DNA of 64,000 bases from Caulobacteraceae bacterium (GTDB lineage Bacteria; Pseudomonadota; Alphaproteobacteria; Caulobacterales; Caulobacteraceae), in NCBI GenBank assembly GCA_025450315.1, contig JANWHQ010000091.1, positions 61,379-125,378 on the forward strand, given 5' to 3'. Shown here in pieces: positions 33,436 to 43,794 of the stretch (its first letter is position 1; each line of letters starts with the position of its first letter). The translations under genes and the position numbers were made by a program. The notes beneath the pieces were generated by a model. The model ran no database searches. It saw only the letters and a list, made by a program, of their open reading frames with translations, and was not told where the DNA came from.

Positions 33436-35438
33436 GAGGGCGCCAGGCCCGTGCGGCTGATCGCTTCGGCGCGGGTGGAGCGGTTCAGGCGGTCGAGCCG
33501 CGCCACCTCCTCGGCCGGGATCCAGTATTCGGCGACGTCACGCCAGGCGAACACCACGAAGGTGGCGTAGGCGCCCACCAGGCCCACGATCGCGAGCCAC
33601 CAGATGTGCCAGATCAGAGAAAAGCCGATGATGGTGGCGAAGAAGGCGCAGACGAACCCGGTGGGGCTGTTCCGTGGCATGTGGATCGGCTGGTACTCGG
33701 GCTCGGGCCTGAGCTGGCCGAGCTCGCGGGCGCGCTGCTTGAGGCCCCAGTAGGCCTCCTCGCCGTGCACGTCGGGCAGGACGGCGAAGTTGAACACCGG
33801 CGGCGGCGAGGTGGTCGCCCACTCCAGCGAGCGGCCGTCCCAGGGATCGCCGGTGTAATCGCGCAGCTTGTCGCGATGGACGATGCTGTAGACCAGCTGG
33901 ATCACCTGGCAGGCGGCGCCGGCGACCGCGAAGATCATGCCGAACCCCGCGGCCTTGATCCACGGCGCCCAGGGCGCGAAGTCGAAGTGCTGCAGCCGGC
34001 GGGTCATGCCCAGAAGACCGGTCATGTAGAGCGGCGCGAACACCGCCCAGAAGCCGATCAGGGTCAGCCAGAAGGCGGCCTTGCCCCAGCCCTCGTGCAG
34101 GCGGAAGCCGAAGGCCTTGGGGAACCAGAAGGTGTAGCCGGCGAACACCGCGAACACGACGCCGCCGATGATCACGTTGTGGAAGTGCGCCACCAGGAAC
34201 ATGGAGTTGTGGACCAGGAAGTCCGTCGGCGGCACCGCCAGCATCACCCCGGTCATGCCTCCGATGATGAAGGTGCCCATGAAGCCCATGGCCCACAGCA
34301 TCGGCGAGGCGAAGCGGATGCGCCCGCCGTACATGGTGAAGAGCCAGTTGTAGATCTTCACGCCCGTGCCCACCGCGACGACCGAGGAGGAGATGCCGAA
34401 GATGGCGTTGACGTCGCCGCCGGCGCCCATGGTGAAGAAGTGGTGCAGCCAGACGCAGTAGGAGACGATGCAAATGAACATCGTCGCCATGACCATCGAG
34501 CGGTAGCCGAACAAGGGCTTGCCGGAGAAGGTCGACACCACCTCCGAGAAGACGCCGAAGGCGGGCAGAACCAGGATGTAGACCTCGGGATGCCCCCAGG
34601 CCCAGATCAGGTTCATGAACATCATCACGTTCCCGCCGCCGTCGTTGGTGAAGAAGTGGAAGCCCAGGTAGCGGTCCAGCGTCAGCATCGCCAGGGTGGC
34701 GGTCAGCACCGGGAAGGCGGCGACGATCAGCAGGCTCGAGGCCAGCGAGGTCCAGGTGAACATCGGCATGCGCAGGTATGCCATGCCCGGCGCGCGGATC
34801 TTCAGGATCGTGGTGACGAAGTTCACCCCGGTCAGCAGCGTGCCCACCCCGGATATCTGCAGTGACCACAGGTAGTAGTCGACGCCCACTCCGGGCGAGT
34901 ACCTCAGCTCCGACAGGGGCGGGTAGGGCAGCCAGCCCGTGCGCGCGAACTCGCCCACCACCAGCGAGATGTTGACCAGAAGGGCGCCCGTGCAGGTCAG
35001 CCAGAAGCTCACCGAGTTCAAGGTGGGGAAGGCCACGTCGCGCACGCCCAGCTGCAGCGGCACCACGAAATTCATCAGCCCGATGATCAGCGGCATGGCC
35101 GCGAAGAAGATCATGATCGTGCCGTGGGCCGAGAAGATCTGGTCGTAGTGCTCGGGCGGCAGGTAGCCCAGGGCATGGAAGGCCATCGACTGCTGCGAGC
35201 GCATCATCACCGCGTCGATGAAGCCGCGTAGCAGCATCACCACGCCCAGCAACATGTACATGACCCCGATACGCTTGTGATCGACGCTGGTGATCCACTC
35301 GCGCCAGATGTACGGAACCCAGCCCTTGATCGCGACATAGGCCAGCACCGCCAGAAGCGCGACCATCACCACCCCGGCGGAGACCAGCGGGATCGGCTGG
35401 TCCCAGGGGATGGCGTTCCAGGTCAGCTTGCCGAACAT
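33432..35438 (-). CDS. cyoB: Cytochrome bo-type ubiquinol oxidase subunit I (haem-copper)
   Basis: A 668-residue membrane protein, close to the usual 660. It is the catalytic subunit: it oxidises ubiquinol, reduces oxygen to water and pumps protons. About 15 helices are seen. The copper-haem site motif is [20 protein letters not shown], and HAHFHN-like [11 protein letters not shown] contains further haem ligands. The ATG at 35438 is chosen for GGGGAG 6 nt upstream and the alignment with CyoB ([17 protein letters not shown]). It sits 13 nt downstream of cyoA and overlaps cyoC. Confidence 0.96.
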   Translation of the reverse strand: MFGKLTWNAIPWDQPIPLVSAGVVMVALLAVLAYVAIKGWVPYIWREWITSVDHKRIGVMYMLLGVVMLLRGFIDAVMMRSQQSMAFHALGYLPPEHYDQIFSAHGTIMIFFAAMPLIIGLMNFVVPLQLGVRDVAFPTLNSVSFWLTCTGALLVNISLVVGEFARTGWLPYPPLSELRYSPGVGVDYYLWSLQISGVGTLLTGVNFVTTILKIRAPGMAYLRMPMFTWTSLASSLLIVAAFPVLTATLAMLTLDRYLGFHFFTNDGGGNVMMFMNLIWAWGHPEVYILVLPAFGVFSEVVSTFSGKPLFGYRSMVMATMFICIVSYCVWLHHFFTMGAGGDVNAIFGISSSVVAVGTGVKIYNWLFTMYGGRIRFASPMLWAMGFMGTFIIGGMTGVMLAVPPTDFLVHNSMFLVAHFHNVIIGGVVFAVFAGYTFWFPKAFGFRLHEGWGKAAFWLTLIGFWAVFAPLYMTGLLGMTRRLQHFDFAPWAPWIKAAGFGMIFAVAGAACQVIQLVYSIVHRDKLRDYTGDPWDGRSLEWATTSPPPVFNFAVLPDVHGEEAYWGLKQRARELGQLRPEPEYQPIHMPRNSPTGFVCAFFATIIGFSLIWHIWWLAIVGLVGAYATFVVFAWRDVAEYWIPAEEVARLDRLNRSTRAEAISRTGLAPS

Positions 35439-35451
35439 TCCAGGCTCCCCG

Positions 35452-36369
35452 CTACTTCGGCCGCGTGACGCCCGCCGGACCGGGGCCCGGCGGCAGCTGC
35501 TGGTTGACGATGTCCTGGAACAGGCCCGGCGCGGCGCTGCGGTAGGTGAAAGGCGGCACATGGCGGCTCTGGACCTCGAGCGCCTGATAGGCCGGGGCGT
35601 CCAGGACCGGGCCCGACGCCTGCACGCCCTTGGCCCAGGCCGCGAAGGCCTGGGGCGCCACGGCGTCCACGTCGAAGGTCATGTCGGAAAAGCCGTCGCC
35701 GGAGAAGTGGCCCGACTCGCCGAGGTAGGTTCCGGGGCGATCGGCCTGCAGCCAGAGCTGATCGGCCATGTGGTTCATGGTGTAGATCATGCTGCCCAGC
35801 TGGGGCACGAAGAACACGTTCATCACGCTGGCCGAAGTCAGGGTGAAGTGCACCGGCGTTCCCACCGGAACCACCAGCCGGTTCACGCTGGCGACGCCCT
35901 GGTCGGGGTAGATGAACAGCCACTTCCAGTCCATCGACACCACCTGGACGTTCAGCGGCGGGGTCTTGGCCGAGGAGGGCAGGGGCTGGGCGGGGTCCAG
36001 CTCGTGCGAGCCGATCCAGATGACCCCGCCCAGGAACATGATCACCAGGATCGGGATGGCCCAGACCAGCAGCTCCAGCCGGCCCGAGTAGTTCCAGTCG
36101 GGCCGGTAGCGGGCGCGGGTGTTGGAGGCCCGGAACCACCAGGCGAAGCCGAAGGTCGCCAGTATGGTCGGGACGACGATGGCCAGCATGATCACCAGGG
36201 CGTCCAGGGTGATCAGGGCGTCGGCAGCGCCCACCGGCCCCTGGGCGTCGAAGATGTCGTAGCGGCAGCCGGCCAGGGCGAAGGCGCACGCGGTCAGGAC
36301 GCAGGCGGCGAGGCGCGCGCGCCGCCGCGCCGAGATTCGGACGACCGGTCGATCGCGCCGGTCAGCCAT
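35452..36369 (-). CDS. cyoA: Cytochrome bo-type ubiquinol oxidase subunit II, lipoprotein
   Basis: A 305-residue lipoprotein. The signal peptide ends in LAGC with lipid-modified Cys35, then two helices and a periplasmic cupredoxin domain. The place where cytochrome c oxidases carry the CuA ligands reads [12 protein letters not shown], without cysteines, which shows a quinol rather than cytochrome c oxidase. Members contact ubiquinol. The ATG at 36369 has GGGAG at 4 nt. It is the first gene of cyoABCD and diverges from the TPR-sulfotransferase across 115 nt, where the promoter must lie. Confidence 0.95.
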   Translation of the reverse strand: MADRRDRPVVRISARRRARLAACVLTACAFALAGCRYDIFDAQGPVGAADALITLDALVIMLAIVVPTILATFGFAWWFRASNTRARYRPDWNYSGRLELLVWAIPILVIMFLGGVIWIGSHELDPAQPLPSSAKTPPLNVQVVSMDWKWLFIYPDQGVASVNRLVVPVGTPVHFTLTSASVMNVFFVPQLGSMIYTMNHMADQLWLQADRPGTYLGESGHFSGDGFSDMTFDVDAVAPQAFAAWAKGVQASGPVLDAPAYQALEVQSRHVPPFTYRSAAPGLFQDIVNQQLPPGPGPAGVTRPK

Positions 36370-36484
36370 TGGCTCCCACCGCATCCAGAGACCCGCTCGG
36401 GCAGCTGGCCCTGCGCACTCAAGTGCCCGCTCGGGAAAGAATGCAAGGGGTTATTCCGGCCCGCCCTTGCTTTAGAACCCGCAC

Positions 36485-38458
36485 ATGGACCAGACCCCGC
36501 CCGCCGCCGGCTCCGAGCCCTTGGCCGTGCTCCGCCAGGCGCTGGACCGGCACAAGGCCGGGGCGCTGGACGAAGCGGACCGGCTCTACCGGGCCGTGCT
36601 GGCGGCCGAACCCGGCCAGCCGGACGCCCTGAGGTTCCTGGGCTTCCTGGAGCAGGAGCGCGGGCGCTTCCCCGAGGCCCGCCAGCTGTTGTCGGCCGCC
36701 CTGCGCACGCGGCCCGACGACGCCCCCGCCTGGGCGCGTCTGGCGGCGGTGCTGAGCGGCATGGGCGAGCTGCCGGACGCCCTGTCCAGCTACGAGCGCG
36801 CGCTGGCGCTGGACTCCCGGACGCCGGATGCCTGGAACGGCCGCGGCAACGCCCTGATCCGTCTGGGTCGGCTGGACGAGGCGGTGGAGAGCTACGAGCG
36901 GGCCCTGGCGCTGGACCCCGCGCACGTGCCGGCGCTCACCAACCGCGGCGTGGCCCTGCGCGACCTGGGCCGGCCCCAGGATGCGATCGAGAGCTACGAC
37001 CGGGCCCTCGAGGCGAGGCCCGACCACGTCTTCACCCACAACAACAAGGGCGTGGCGCTGATGGACCTCGGCCGTCCGGCCGACGCCCTCGCCAGCTTCG
37101 AGCGCGCCCTGGCGCTCAAGCCCGACTATCCGGAGGCCTGGAGCAACCGGGGCCGGGCCCTGGCCGCCGGCGGCGATCCCCTGGAGGGCATGGGCCGCGC
37201 CGAGGAGGCGCTGGCCAGCTTCGAGCGGGCGCTGTCGCTCAACCCCGGCTATGCCGAGGCCCTGGACAACAAGGGCGTGCTGCTGATCGAGCTCGGGCGC
37301 ACCGAAGAGGCGGTCGCCGCCATCGAGCGCGCCATCCGCCTGGCCCCGCGGTCGGTGCGCTACTACTACCACCTGACCCAGGCCCGCCGGCTGCAGCCCG
37401 CCGATCCGCACCTGTCCGCGATGCAGGCCATCGCCCGCGACGCCGACCGGCTGGCCTTCCAGGACCGCATCGATCTGGATTTCGCCCTCGGCCAGGCCCT
37501 GGACGAGGCGGGCGACACGGTCTCGGCCTTCCGCTTCCTCGCCGAGGGCAACGCCATGCGCCGGGCCCAAGTCGGTTACGACGAGCCGCGTGTGCTGGGT
37601 TTCCTGGAGGCCGTTCGGGACGCCTTCACCCCCGAGCTGATGCAGGCCAAGGCTGGCAAGGGCGACCCTTCGAGCCTTCCGGTGTTCATCGTCGGCATGC
37701 CGCGTTCGGGCACCACCCTGATCGAGCAGATCCTGGCCAGCCGTCCGGGCGTATTCGCCGCCGGCGAGACGGCGGCGCTGCCCCAGGCGGTCGCGGCCCA
37801 GATGGTCCGGGGCGGGCGGCCGCTGGCCTTCCCCGAGGGCATGGCGCGCCTGCCCGGCAAGGGCGTGCGCGAAATCGGCGCCCGCTATGTCGCCCGCCTG
37901 CGGGCCGCGGCGCCGGACGCGGTGCGCGTGGTCGACAAGCGCCCCGACAACTTCCGCCTGGTGGGCCTGATCCGCCTGGCCCTGCCCAACGCCAGGATCA
38001 TCGTCGCGCGCCGCGATCCCAGGGACACCTGCCTGTCCTGCTTCTCCAAGCTGTTCGGCCCGGGCGCGCCCTACAGCTTCGAGCTCGGCGAGCTCGGCCG
38101 CTATCATCGCGCGTACGAGCGTCTGATGGACCACTGGCGATCCCTGCTGCCCGAGGGCGCGATGCTGGAGGTGGACTACGAGGCGCTGGTCGCCGACCTC
38201 GAGGGGCAGGGTCGGCGCATCCTGCAGTTCTGCGGCCTCGACCCGGGCGGCGGCCGCATCGACATCCAGCGCGCCCAGCGGCGGATCCGCACCGCCAGCG
38301 CCCTGCAGGTCCGCCAGCCGGTCTACTCGGGCGCGGCGGGCCGCTGGCGACGCTACGAGCCGTTCCTGGCGCCGCTGCTGGAGGCCTTGGACGAGCCTAC
38401 TTCCGGACGGCGGAAAGGCCCGCGGGCGGCGAGGTCCCGTAAGCCAGCTGGCCGGTGA
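36485..38458 (+). CDS. TPR-repeat protein with sulfotransferase domain
   Basis: A 657-residue protein. Residues about 15-300 are tandem tetratricopeptide repeats (A-x2-SYERALALDP pattern; about eight units). The C-terminal part is a PAPS-dependent sulfotransferase: the phosphosulfate-binding loop is GMPRSGTTLIEQIL at about 403, and the 3'-phosphate motif is in IIVARRDPRDTCLSC at about 505. Such fusions are common in alphaproteobacteria, but the acceptor is unknown. It has no signal peptide. It ends within the convergent small-protein gene (62-nt overlap). Confidence 0.92.
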   Translation: MDQTPPAAGSEPLAVLRQALDRHKAGALDEADRLYRAVLAAEPGQPDALRFLGFLEQERGRFPEARQLLSAALRTRPDDAPAWARLAAVLSGMGELPDALSSYERALALDSRTPDAWNGRGNALIRLGRLDEAVESYERALALDPAHVPALTNRGVALRDLGRPQDAIESYDRALEARPDHVFTHNNKGVALMDLGRPADALASFERALALKPDYPEAWSNRGRALAAGGDPLEGMGRAEEALASFERALSLNPGYAEALDNKGVLLIELGRTEEAVAAIERAIRLAPRSVRYYYHLTQARRLQPADPHLSAMQAIARDADRLAFQDRIDLDFALGQALDEAGDTVSAFRFLAEGNAMRRAQVGYDEPRVLGFLEAVRDAFTPELMQAKAGKGDPSSLPVFIVGMPRSGTTLIEQILASRPGVFAAGETAALPQAVAAQMVRGGRPLAFPEGMARLPGKGVREIGARYVARLRAAAPDAVRVVDKRPDNFRLVGLIRLALPNARIIVARRDPRDTCLSCFSKLFGPGAPYSFELGELGRYHRAYERLMDHWRSLLPEGAMLEVDYEALVADLEGQGRRILQFCGLDPGGGRIDIQRAQRRIRTASALQVRQPVYSGAAGRWRRYEPFLAPLLEALDEPTSGRRKGPRAARSRKPAGR

Positions 38459-38768
38459 TCGCGGTCTGATCGGCCGACACCGCGCCCTGATAGGTCAGGC
38501 GAACCGGCCGGCCCTGGACGGTCGTGTCGTAGCCCCAGCTGGCGCTGTTCTGGTTGATGGCGCCGCTCAGGGTGAGGGGGACCGCCTCGGCGCTCTCGGG
38601 CTCGCACCAGCCCTGCAGGGCCACGCCGACCTGCAGGATGCTGCAATCGATGACCATCGGCGTCGGGCCGAAGCTGGTGGAGACGATCCACAGGCCCGAA
38701 AGGTCGGCGGCGTGGGCGGCGGGCGCCAGGGACAGGGCGGCGAATGCGAGGAGGGCGGGCGGCTTCAT
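38397..38768 (-). CDS. Small secreted protein, unknown function
   Basis: A 123-residue protein with a signal peptide (MKPPALLAFAALSLAPAAHA) and a mature domain of about 103 residues, mostly beta strand (DLSGLWIVSTSFGPTPMVID, LSGAINQNSASWGYDT). Two cysteines (DCSI and GWCEPES) may form a disulfide. The DLSGLWIVS opening resembles lipocalin-like hypothetical proteins. Its last 62 nt overlap the 3' end of the convergent TPR-sulfotransferase. The ATG at 38768 is the only sensible start. Periplasmic location is inferred. Confidence 0.78.
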   Translation of the reverse strand: MKPPALLAFAALSLAPAAHAADLSGLWIVSTSFGPTPMVIDCSILQVGVALQGWCEPESAEAVPLTLSGAINQNSASWGYDTTVQGRPVRLTYQGAVSADQTAITGQLAYGTSPPAGLSAVRK

Positions 38769-38833
38769 GGCGGGGTCTCGTCGGATGCTTCCCGCTAAAC
38801 CCACGGCCAAGCCCTTGGCTCCCACCGAAGGGG

Positions 38834-39115
38834 TCAGTCGTGGCGCGCGTGCGGGATCAGGGCGGCCATGATGGCGGTGGAGACGAAGAGTCCCAGCCAC
38901 AGCGGCCAGGACCAGACCCAATCGAAGATCTGCTGACCCGCGGCCCAGGTGACCACCGGCCGGCCGAGGCCCACGAAGGCGCACCCGTCACCGAAACTCC
39001 AGGGCGGCCAGGCGCCCGTCCTGAACCAGATGATGAGCTGGGCGACCAGCACGGCTGGCGCCGACACCCACAGACAGGTCGCCCCGACGAGCGACAAGGT
39101 GACGCGCGATTCCAT
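38834..39115 (-). CDS. Small membrane protein, unknown function
   Basis: A 93-residue protein with two hydrophobic helices (VGATCLWVSAPAVLVAQLII and WPLWLGLFVSTAIMAALIP) joined by a Trp/Gly-rich loop (WPPWSFGDGCAFVG). The ATG at 39115 is favoured over the one at 39133 because a GGGGGCGCC stretch lies directly upstream. No family recognised. It follows the secreted-protein gene on the other side of a 65-nt gap and points away from the kinase downstream. Confidence 0.7.
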   Translation of the reverse strand: MESRVTLSLVGATCLWVSAPAVLVAQLIIWFRTGAWPPWSFGDGCAFVGLGRPVVTWAAGQQIFDWVWSWPLWLGLFVSTAIMAALIPHARHD

Positions 39116-39363
39116 GGCGCCCCCGATACCCACATGGCCCCCAACTGGCCCACGGAGGAGCTTCCGCCTGTGCCCTTAACCTCCGGATAAGAATTGAGGT
39201 TAGCGGAGAAGCCGTCCTGATAAAGCTTAACGCGACCTCAGCCTTGATAATCATTTATCTTCTGGGCCGGGCGGGAGGTTCTCGTGGCCGTTATGTGGCG
39301 GCTTACTCGCCAATAACCTTTATCCGCCTAATGTTCGCGCATCGTAGGGCCGAGGAAGTTGCA

Positions 39364-41592
39364 TTGTCAGGCATTCAAGGCGTGACGCTGGCGGGACACG
39401 ATGTCGGTTATGTGCTGCTCGCCGGTGCGATCTGCGCGACCGCCGGGTCGGCGGCCTATTGGCTGCGCAGCCAGCATCAGGACGTCAAGGGACCGGTGGG
39501 CTGGGCCTGGATGGGCTTCCATGCCCTGGCGGCCGGGTCCGGCGTCTGGGCGGCCAATGTCCTGGCGCTGCTGGGCTTTCGCGCCTTCGCCCTGGGTCTG
39601 AGGCCCTGGGCCGTCGGTCTCGCCTTGGTCCTGGCCGTGGCCGCCGCGCTGCCGACCTGCTGGCTGCGCCGGGGCTCGCCGCCCACGCAATCGCGCCTGC
39701 GCATCGCGGCCATCATGGCGTTCGGCTTCGTCACCGTGCACTACGCCGCCTTGGCGGGGGCGCCGGCGCCGGGCCGGCTGGACTGGAACCTGCCGCTGCA
39801 GGGCGCGGCCGTGCTGACCTGCTTCGTCATGGTGCTGGTCGCCTGCTTCGTCGGCGGCCCCGGCGTAGGGCCCGTGAGGCGCGCGGGCGGCCTCGTGTTC
39901 GTCCTGGCCTCCATCGGCGGGATGCATTTCGTCTCCATGGCCGGCCTGTCGCTGTCGCCCGGCGGCGTGGCCGGCCCGACCGCGGCGCTCTCCAACGCAG
40001 CCAGCGCGATGTTCGTCGCGGCGATGGCGCTGGTCCTGCTGGGCGCGGCCATAGCCGTGTCCCTGATGTCGGGCGTCGGCGAGCGGCGGGCGCTGCAGCG
40101 GCTGCGGACGGCCACCAACGCCATGCCGAGCGCGCTGGCCCTGTTCGATGACCGCAACCGGCTGGTGGTCTGGAACACCACCTTCGAATTCGTCATGGGA
40201 CCCAACCGGCATCTGGTCCGCGAGGGCATGCCGCTCTCGGCGTTGATCGCCTCCATGCCCGGCGCGCCGCCGACCCATCGCAACACCAGGATGTGCGTCG
40301 AATTCCAGATCCCCGACGGCAAGTGGATCCGTGTCGACAACGTGCCGACCGAGGACGGCGGCCTGCTCAGTCTGGGCTTGGACGTCACCGACATCCGCGC
40401 CTCCGAGGCGGCCCTGGCCGAGGCGCTCGACCGCGCCGAGGCGGCCAACCAGGCCAAGAGCGAGTTCCTGGCCACCATGAGCCACGAGATCCGCACGCCG
40501 CTGAACGGCGTGCTGGGCATGGCCCAGGCCATGGAGCGGGGCGATCTCAGCCCACCCCAGCGCGAGCGCCTGGACGTGATCCAGGGCGCCGGCCAGGCGC
40601 TGCTCAGCCTGCTCAACGACCTGCTGGACATCTCCAAGATCGAGGCCGCCCGCATCGAGCTGGAGGACGGAATCGTCGATCTGGAGGCGGTCGCCTCGGA
40701 AGTCGTGGCCACCTTCAGCGCCCTGGCCGCCCAGAAGGACCTGTGCATCACCCTCGACGTCGACCAGGCGGCGAAGGGCTGTTGGCGCGGGGATCCGGTG
40801 CGGGTGCGCCAGGTGCTGCAGAACCTGGTCAGCAACGCGGTGAAGTTCACCGAACGGGGCTCGGTCCAGGTCGGGATCGGCCACGACGGCCCCCAGCTGG
40901 TCATCCGCGTCGCCGACACCGGGCCGGGCATCCCCATCGAGCAGCAGGCCTATGTGTTCGAGAGCTTCGCCCAGGCCGACGCCTCCACCACCCGGCGCTA
41001 CGGCGGCTCGGGCCTGGGCCTGGCCATCTGCCGGGCGCTCGTGCACCTGATGGGCGGGCAGATCCTGCTGGACAGCATCCCCGGCCGCGGCGCGACCTTC
41101 ACCGTCCGTCTGCCGCTGGCGGCGGCCGAACGGCCGTTGGTCGATCCCGGCGCGGAGACCTCGGAGTCCGCGCCCCAGGCGTCCTCGCTGAGGATCCTGG
41201 CGGCCGAGGACAATCCGATGAACCAGCTGGTGCTGCGCACCCTGCTGGACCAGGCGGGCCTGGAGGTGGCGATCGTCGGCAACGGCGAGGAGGCCCTCGC
41301 CGCCTGGGAGGCGGGCGGCTGGGACGTGATCCTGATGGACGTCCAGATGCCGGTGATGGACGGCCCCACCGCCTCGCGCCGCATCCGCGAGCTGGAGCGC
41401 CAGGGGGGTCTGGCCCGGACGCCGATCATCGCCCTGACCGCCAACGCCATGTCGCATCACGAGCAGGAGTATCTGGGGGCCGGGATGGACGCGCTGGTGG
41501 CCAAGCCGATCAAGCTGCAGCAGCTGTTCGCCGTGCTGAAGCGCGTGTGCGAACCCGAGGATGACGCCGAGGCCCGCACCCTGGCGAGCTGA
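39364..41592 (+). CDS. MHYT-type membrane hybrid histidine kinase/response regulator
   Basis: About 742 residues from a TTG at 39364, which has GAGGAAG 5 nt upstream. The N-terminal sensor (about 10-240) has seven hydrophobic helices with MHYT-like motifs: [21 protein letters not shown] and GMHFVSMAG; these are degenerate versions of the metal/gas-sensing MHYT repeat. A PAS-like segment follows (about 255-345, [20 protein letters not shown]), then HisKA with [13 protein letters not shown], HATPase with [16 protein letters not shown] and GGSGLGLAI, and a C-terminal receiver with Asp in [13 protein letters not shown]. As a hybrid kinase it needs an unlinked phosphotransfer partner. Function in cyclic-di-GMP or gas sensing is inferred from MHYT domains elsewhere. 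Confidence 0.9.
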   Translation: MSGIQGVTLAGHDVGYVLLAGAICATAGSAAYWLRSQHQDVKGPVGWAWMGFHALAAGSGVWAANVLALLGFRAFALGLRPWAVGLALVLAVAAALPTCWLRRGSPPTQSRLRIAAIMAFGFVTVHYAALAGAPAPGRLDWNLPLQGAAVLTCFVMVLVACFVGGPGVGPVRRAGGLVFVLASIGGMHFVSMAGLSLSPGGVAGPTAALSNAASAMFVAAMALVLLGAAIAVSLMSGVGERRALQRLRTATNAMPSALALFDDRNRLVVWNTTFEFVMGPNRHLVREGMPLSALIASMPGAPPTHRNTRMCVEFQIPDGKWIRVDNVPTEDGGLLSLGLDVTDIRASEAALAEALDRAEAANQAKSEFLATMSHEIRTPLNGVLGMAQAMERGDLSPPQRERLDVIQGAGQALLSLLNDLLDISKIEAARIELEDGIVDLEAVASEVVATFSALAAQKDLCITLDVDQAAKGCWRGDPVRVRQVLQNLVSNAVKFTERGSVQVGIGHDGPQLVIRVADTGPGIPIEQQAYVFESFAQADASTTRRYGGSGLGLAICRALVHLMGGQILLDSIPGRGATFTVRLPLAAAERPLVDPGAETSESAPQASSLRILAAEDNPMNQLVLRTLLDQAGLEVAIVGNGEEALAAWEAGGWDVILMDVQMPVMDGPTASRRIRELERQGGLARTPIIALTANAMSHHEQEYLGAGMDALVAKPIKLQQLFAVLKRVCEPEDDAEARTLAS

Positions 41593-41638
41593 CGCTTTCC
41601 CGCCTTTCCTGAAGGGCCGGACGGGTTAAGCTTGGGCC

Positions 41639-43015
41639 ATGCCCGACGCCGCCCGCCTCGCCGCCGCCTGCGGCCTCGCCGCCTTCCTCGCCGCCTCGGG
41701 CCTGCAGGCCCAGCCGAACCCGCAGATCGCCAGGGTCTCGGAGCAGGAGCGCCTGCGCGAGCTGCACCTGCTCGGCCTCGCCGCCACCCGCCCCGGCGTG
41801 CAGAACAGCAACCCGGCGGCGCCCGACTACGCCAACTACGACGAGGCCAAGGCCAATCCCTTTCCGCTGCCCGATCCGCTGGTCGAAGCCGACGGTCGCC
41901 GGGTCAAGACCGCGGCGGAATGGTGGAAGGTGCGCCGGCCCGAGATCGTCGCCGCCGCCGACCAGGATCTCTATGGCAAGGCGCCGGCCCACACGCCCGC
42001 GGTGCATTGGACGATCGCGCGGCTGACCCACGAGACCCGCTTCGGCGTGCCGGTGGTGGTCAAGGCGCTGGACGGCCGGCTCGACAACCGCGCCGATCCC
42101 GCGATCGAGGTGGTCATCAAGGCCGAGCTGACCACGCCGGAGGCGGCGGCGGCGGCCCACCGCAAGACGCCGGTGGTGATGTCGCTGATCTGGCTGAAGC
42201 CGCCGGTGATCCCGGGCGTGACGTTCGCGCCCGAGCCCGGCGCCGACTATCGCGAGCAGATCCTGAAACGGGGATGGAGCTATGTGCTGGTCGATCCCAA
42301 TAGCATCCAGGCCGACAACGGCGCGGGCCTGACCTCGGGCGTCATCGGCCTGGCCAACCGCGGCCGGCCGCGCAGGCTGGACGACTGGGGCGTGCTCCGG
42401 GCCTGGGCCTGGGGGGCGAGCCGTCTGCTGGACTATCTGCGGACCGACCCGAATACCGATGGCCGCAAGGTCGCCATCCAGGGGCACTCGCGATACGGCA
42501 AGGCCGCGCTGGTGGCGATGGCCTACGATCCGCGCTTCGCGGTGGGCTTCATCAGCTCGTCCGGAGCGGGCGGGGCGGCCCCCTATCGCCGGCATTGGGG
42601 CGAGACGGTCGAGAACGTCGCCGCCTCCAACGAGTATCACTGGATGGCTGGGAGGTTCCTGAGGTATGCGGCCGACCCGCTGAACGCCAACGACCTGCCG
42701 ATCGACGCCAATTCGATCGTCGCCCTGGTCGCCCCGCGTCCGATCTTCATCGGCGCCGGCAGCGCGGACGACCGCGCCAAGGCCAACGACGCCTGGGTCG
42801 ATCCGCGCGGCATGTTCATGGCCGAGGCCAGCGCGGGCGCGGTCTACCAGCTGCTCGGCAAACGGCCGCTGGACCCGGCGTTCCCGCCGGTGCTGACCCT
42901 GTCGGACAGCGGCGACATGGCCTATCGCGAGCACCACCAGGGCCACACGCCTGGTCCCAACTGGCCCGCCTTCCTCGATTTCGCCGCCCGCGCCTTCGAC
43001 CGCCAGGGCGGCTGA
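41639..43015 (+). CDS. Glucuronoyl esterase-like hydrolase (CE15 family), secreted
   Basis: A 458-residue exported alpha/beta hydrolase. The signal peptide is about 1-24 (cut near LQA). The bacterial CE15 signature GHSRYGKAAL holds the nucleophile Ser284, followed by SSSGAGGAAPYRRHWGETVENV; the catalytic His is in EHHQGHTPG near the C-terminus. CE15 enzymes cut ester links between lignin and the glucuronic acid of xylan, so a role in plant-biomass use is likely. Some bacterial members act on other esters. No xylanase is adjacent. The length fits the family. Confidence 0.88.
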   Translation: MPDAARLAAACGLAAFLAASGLQAQPNPQIARVSEQERLRELHLLGLAATRPGVQNSNPAAPDYANYDEAKANPFPLPDPLVEADGRRVKTAAEWWKVRRPEIVAAADQDLYGKAPAHTPAVHWTIARLTHETRFGVPVVVKALDGRLDNRADPAIEVVIKAELTTPEAAAAAHRKTPVVMSLIWLKPPVIPGVTFAPEPGADYREQILKRGWSYVLVDPNSIQADNGAGLTSGVIGLANRGRPRRLDDWGVLRAWAWGASRLLDYLRTDPNTDGRKVAIQGHSRYGKAALVAMAYDPRFAVGFISSSGAGGAAPYRRHWGETVENVAASNEYHWMAGRFLRYAADPLNANDLPIDANSIVALVAPRPIFIGAGSADDRAKANDAWVDPRGMFMAEASAGAVYQLLGKRPLDPAFPPVLTLSDSGDMAYREHHQGHTPGPNWPAFLDFAARAFDRQGG

Positions 43016-43051
43016 GCGGACAGGTGCGCGCTCCGAAATCCGCCCCTTAGA

Positions 43052-43690
43052 TCAGTAGCGGCGGCGGTAGCGGTCGTGGTCGCGCTCGCGCGGGCGCCAG
43101 TAGTTCGGATGGTTGTAGTACCACGCCCGGTACGGCCGATACGTCCAGCGGCCGCCCACGAAGATCCAGGGATTGTACCAGGACGGCCCGTAGACCGGGG
43201 CGTAGCCTCCGTAATAGAAGGCCGGCGCGCCGCCCGTCACGACGTAGCCCGGCGGGCAGGACGACTGATTGCCGCTGCTGGAGCCGATGGCCGCGCCCGC
43301 GGTGGCGCCCAGCGCCCCGCCGACGATGGCGCCGCCGGTGTGGTTGCCCCGTCCGGCGATGCCCGATCCGACCAGGGCGCCCAGCACGCCGCCCACCACC
43401 GCGCCGGCGGCGGCGTTGTTCTGCCGCTGCTGCACGCAGTTGCGCGCCGCCCACTCGGCATAGGCGTCGGCATAGGCCTGGTCCTGCCGCCGGGTGCGCG
43501 AGTCGTAGGCGGACTGGTCGGCCCCCTCCGGCGGCGGCGCGTACTCGCCTTGGGGCGGGCCGTAGTCGCCCGGCGGCGGGCCGCGGTCATAGTCCTGGGC
43601 GGCGGCGACGCCGGCCTGGGCCACGAAGGCAAGGGCGAGGACGGACGCTATGGCGGCCTTGGCCGCATGGCCCGATCTTGGATTGGTCAT
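43052..43690 (-). CDS. Glycine-zipper surface protein (YMGG/17 kDa antigen-like)
   Basis: A 212-residue exported protein. After a signal peptide (cut near VAAAQ) comes a Pro/Gly/Tyr-rich linker (DYDRGPPPGDYGPPQGEY), then a glycine zipper at about 110-160 (GAVVGGVLGALVGSG and GAIVGGALGATAGAAIG), then a Tyr/Trp/Arg-rich tail (YRPYRAWYYNHPNY). Such zippers form membrane-embedded helix bundles; the protein probably sits at the outer membrane. The ATG at 43690 has GGGAGC at about 8 nt. Function is unknown. Confidence 0.85.
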   Translation of the reverse strand: MTNPRSGHAAKAAIASVLALAFVAQAGVAAAQDYDRGPPPGDYGPPQGEYAPPPEGADQSAYDSRTRRQDQAYADAYAEWAARNCVQQRQNNAAAGAVVGGVLGALVGSGIAGRGNHTGGAIVGGALGATAGAAIGSSSGNQSSCPPGYVVTGGAPAFYYGGYAPVYGPSWYNPWIFVGGRWTYRPYRAWYYNHPNYWRPRERDHDRYRRRY

Positions 43691-43794
43691 ACCGATCTGC
43701 TCCCGATCAGCGCATTCATAAGCGCCGGTGGCCGGCTTGGCCATCGGCGCGCCCGACTTCGGAACGAGCGGGGCCGCAGGTCGTTGCGTCGGCC

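Noticed and set aside
39176..39190. TTAA-N7-ATAA, close to a CtrA site, before the MHYT kinase.
   Set aside because: One mismatch in the second half and no further support.
43761..43785. A fourth GGAAC-N16-CGTT on the plus strand.
   Set aside because: It points into the antisense of the GT4 gene, with no plus-strand gene downstream. About one chance match is expected in a window of this size.
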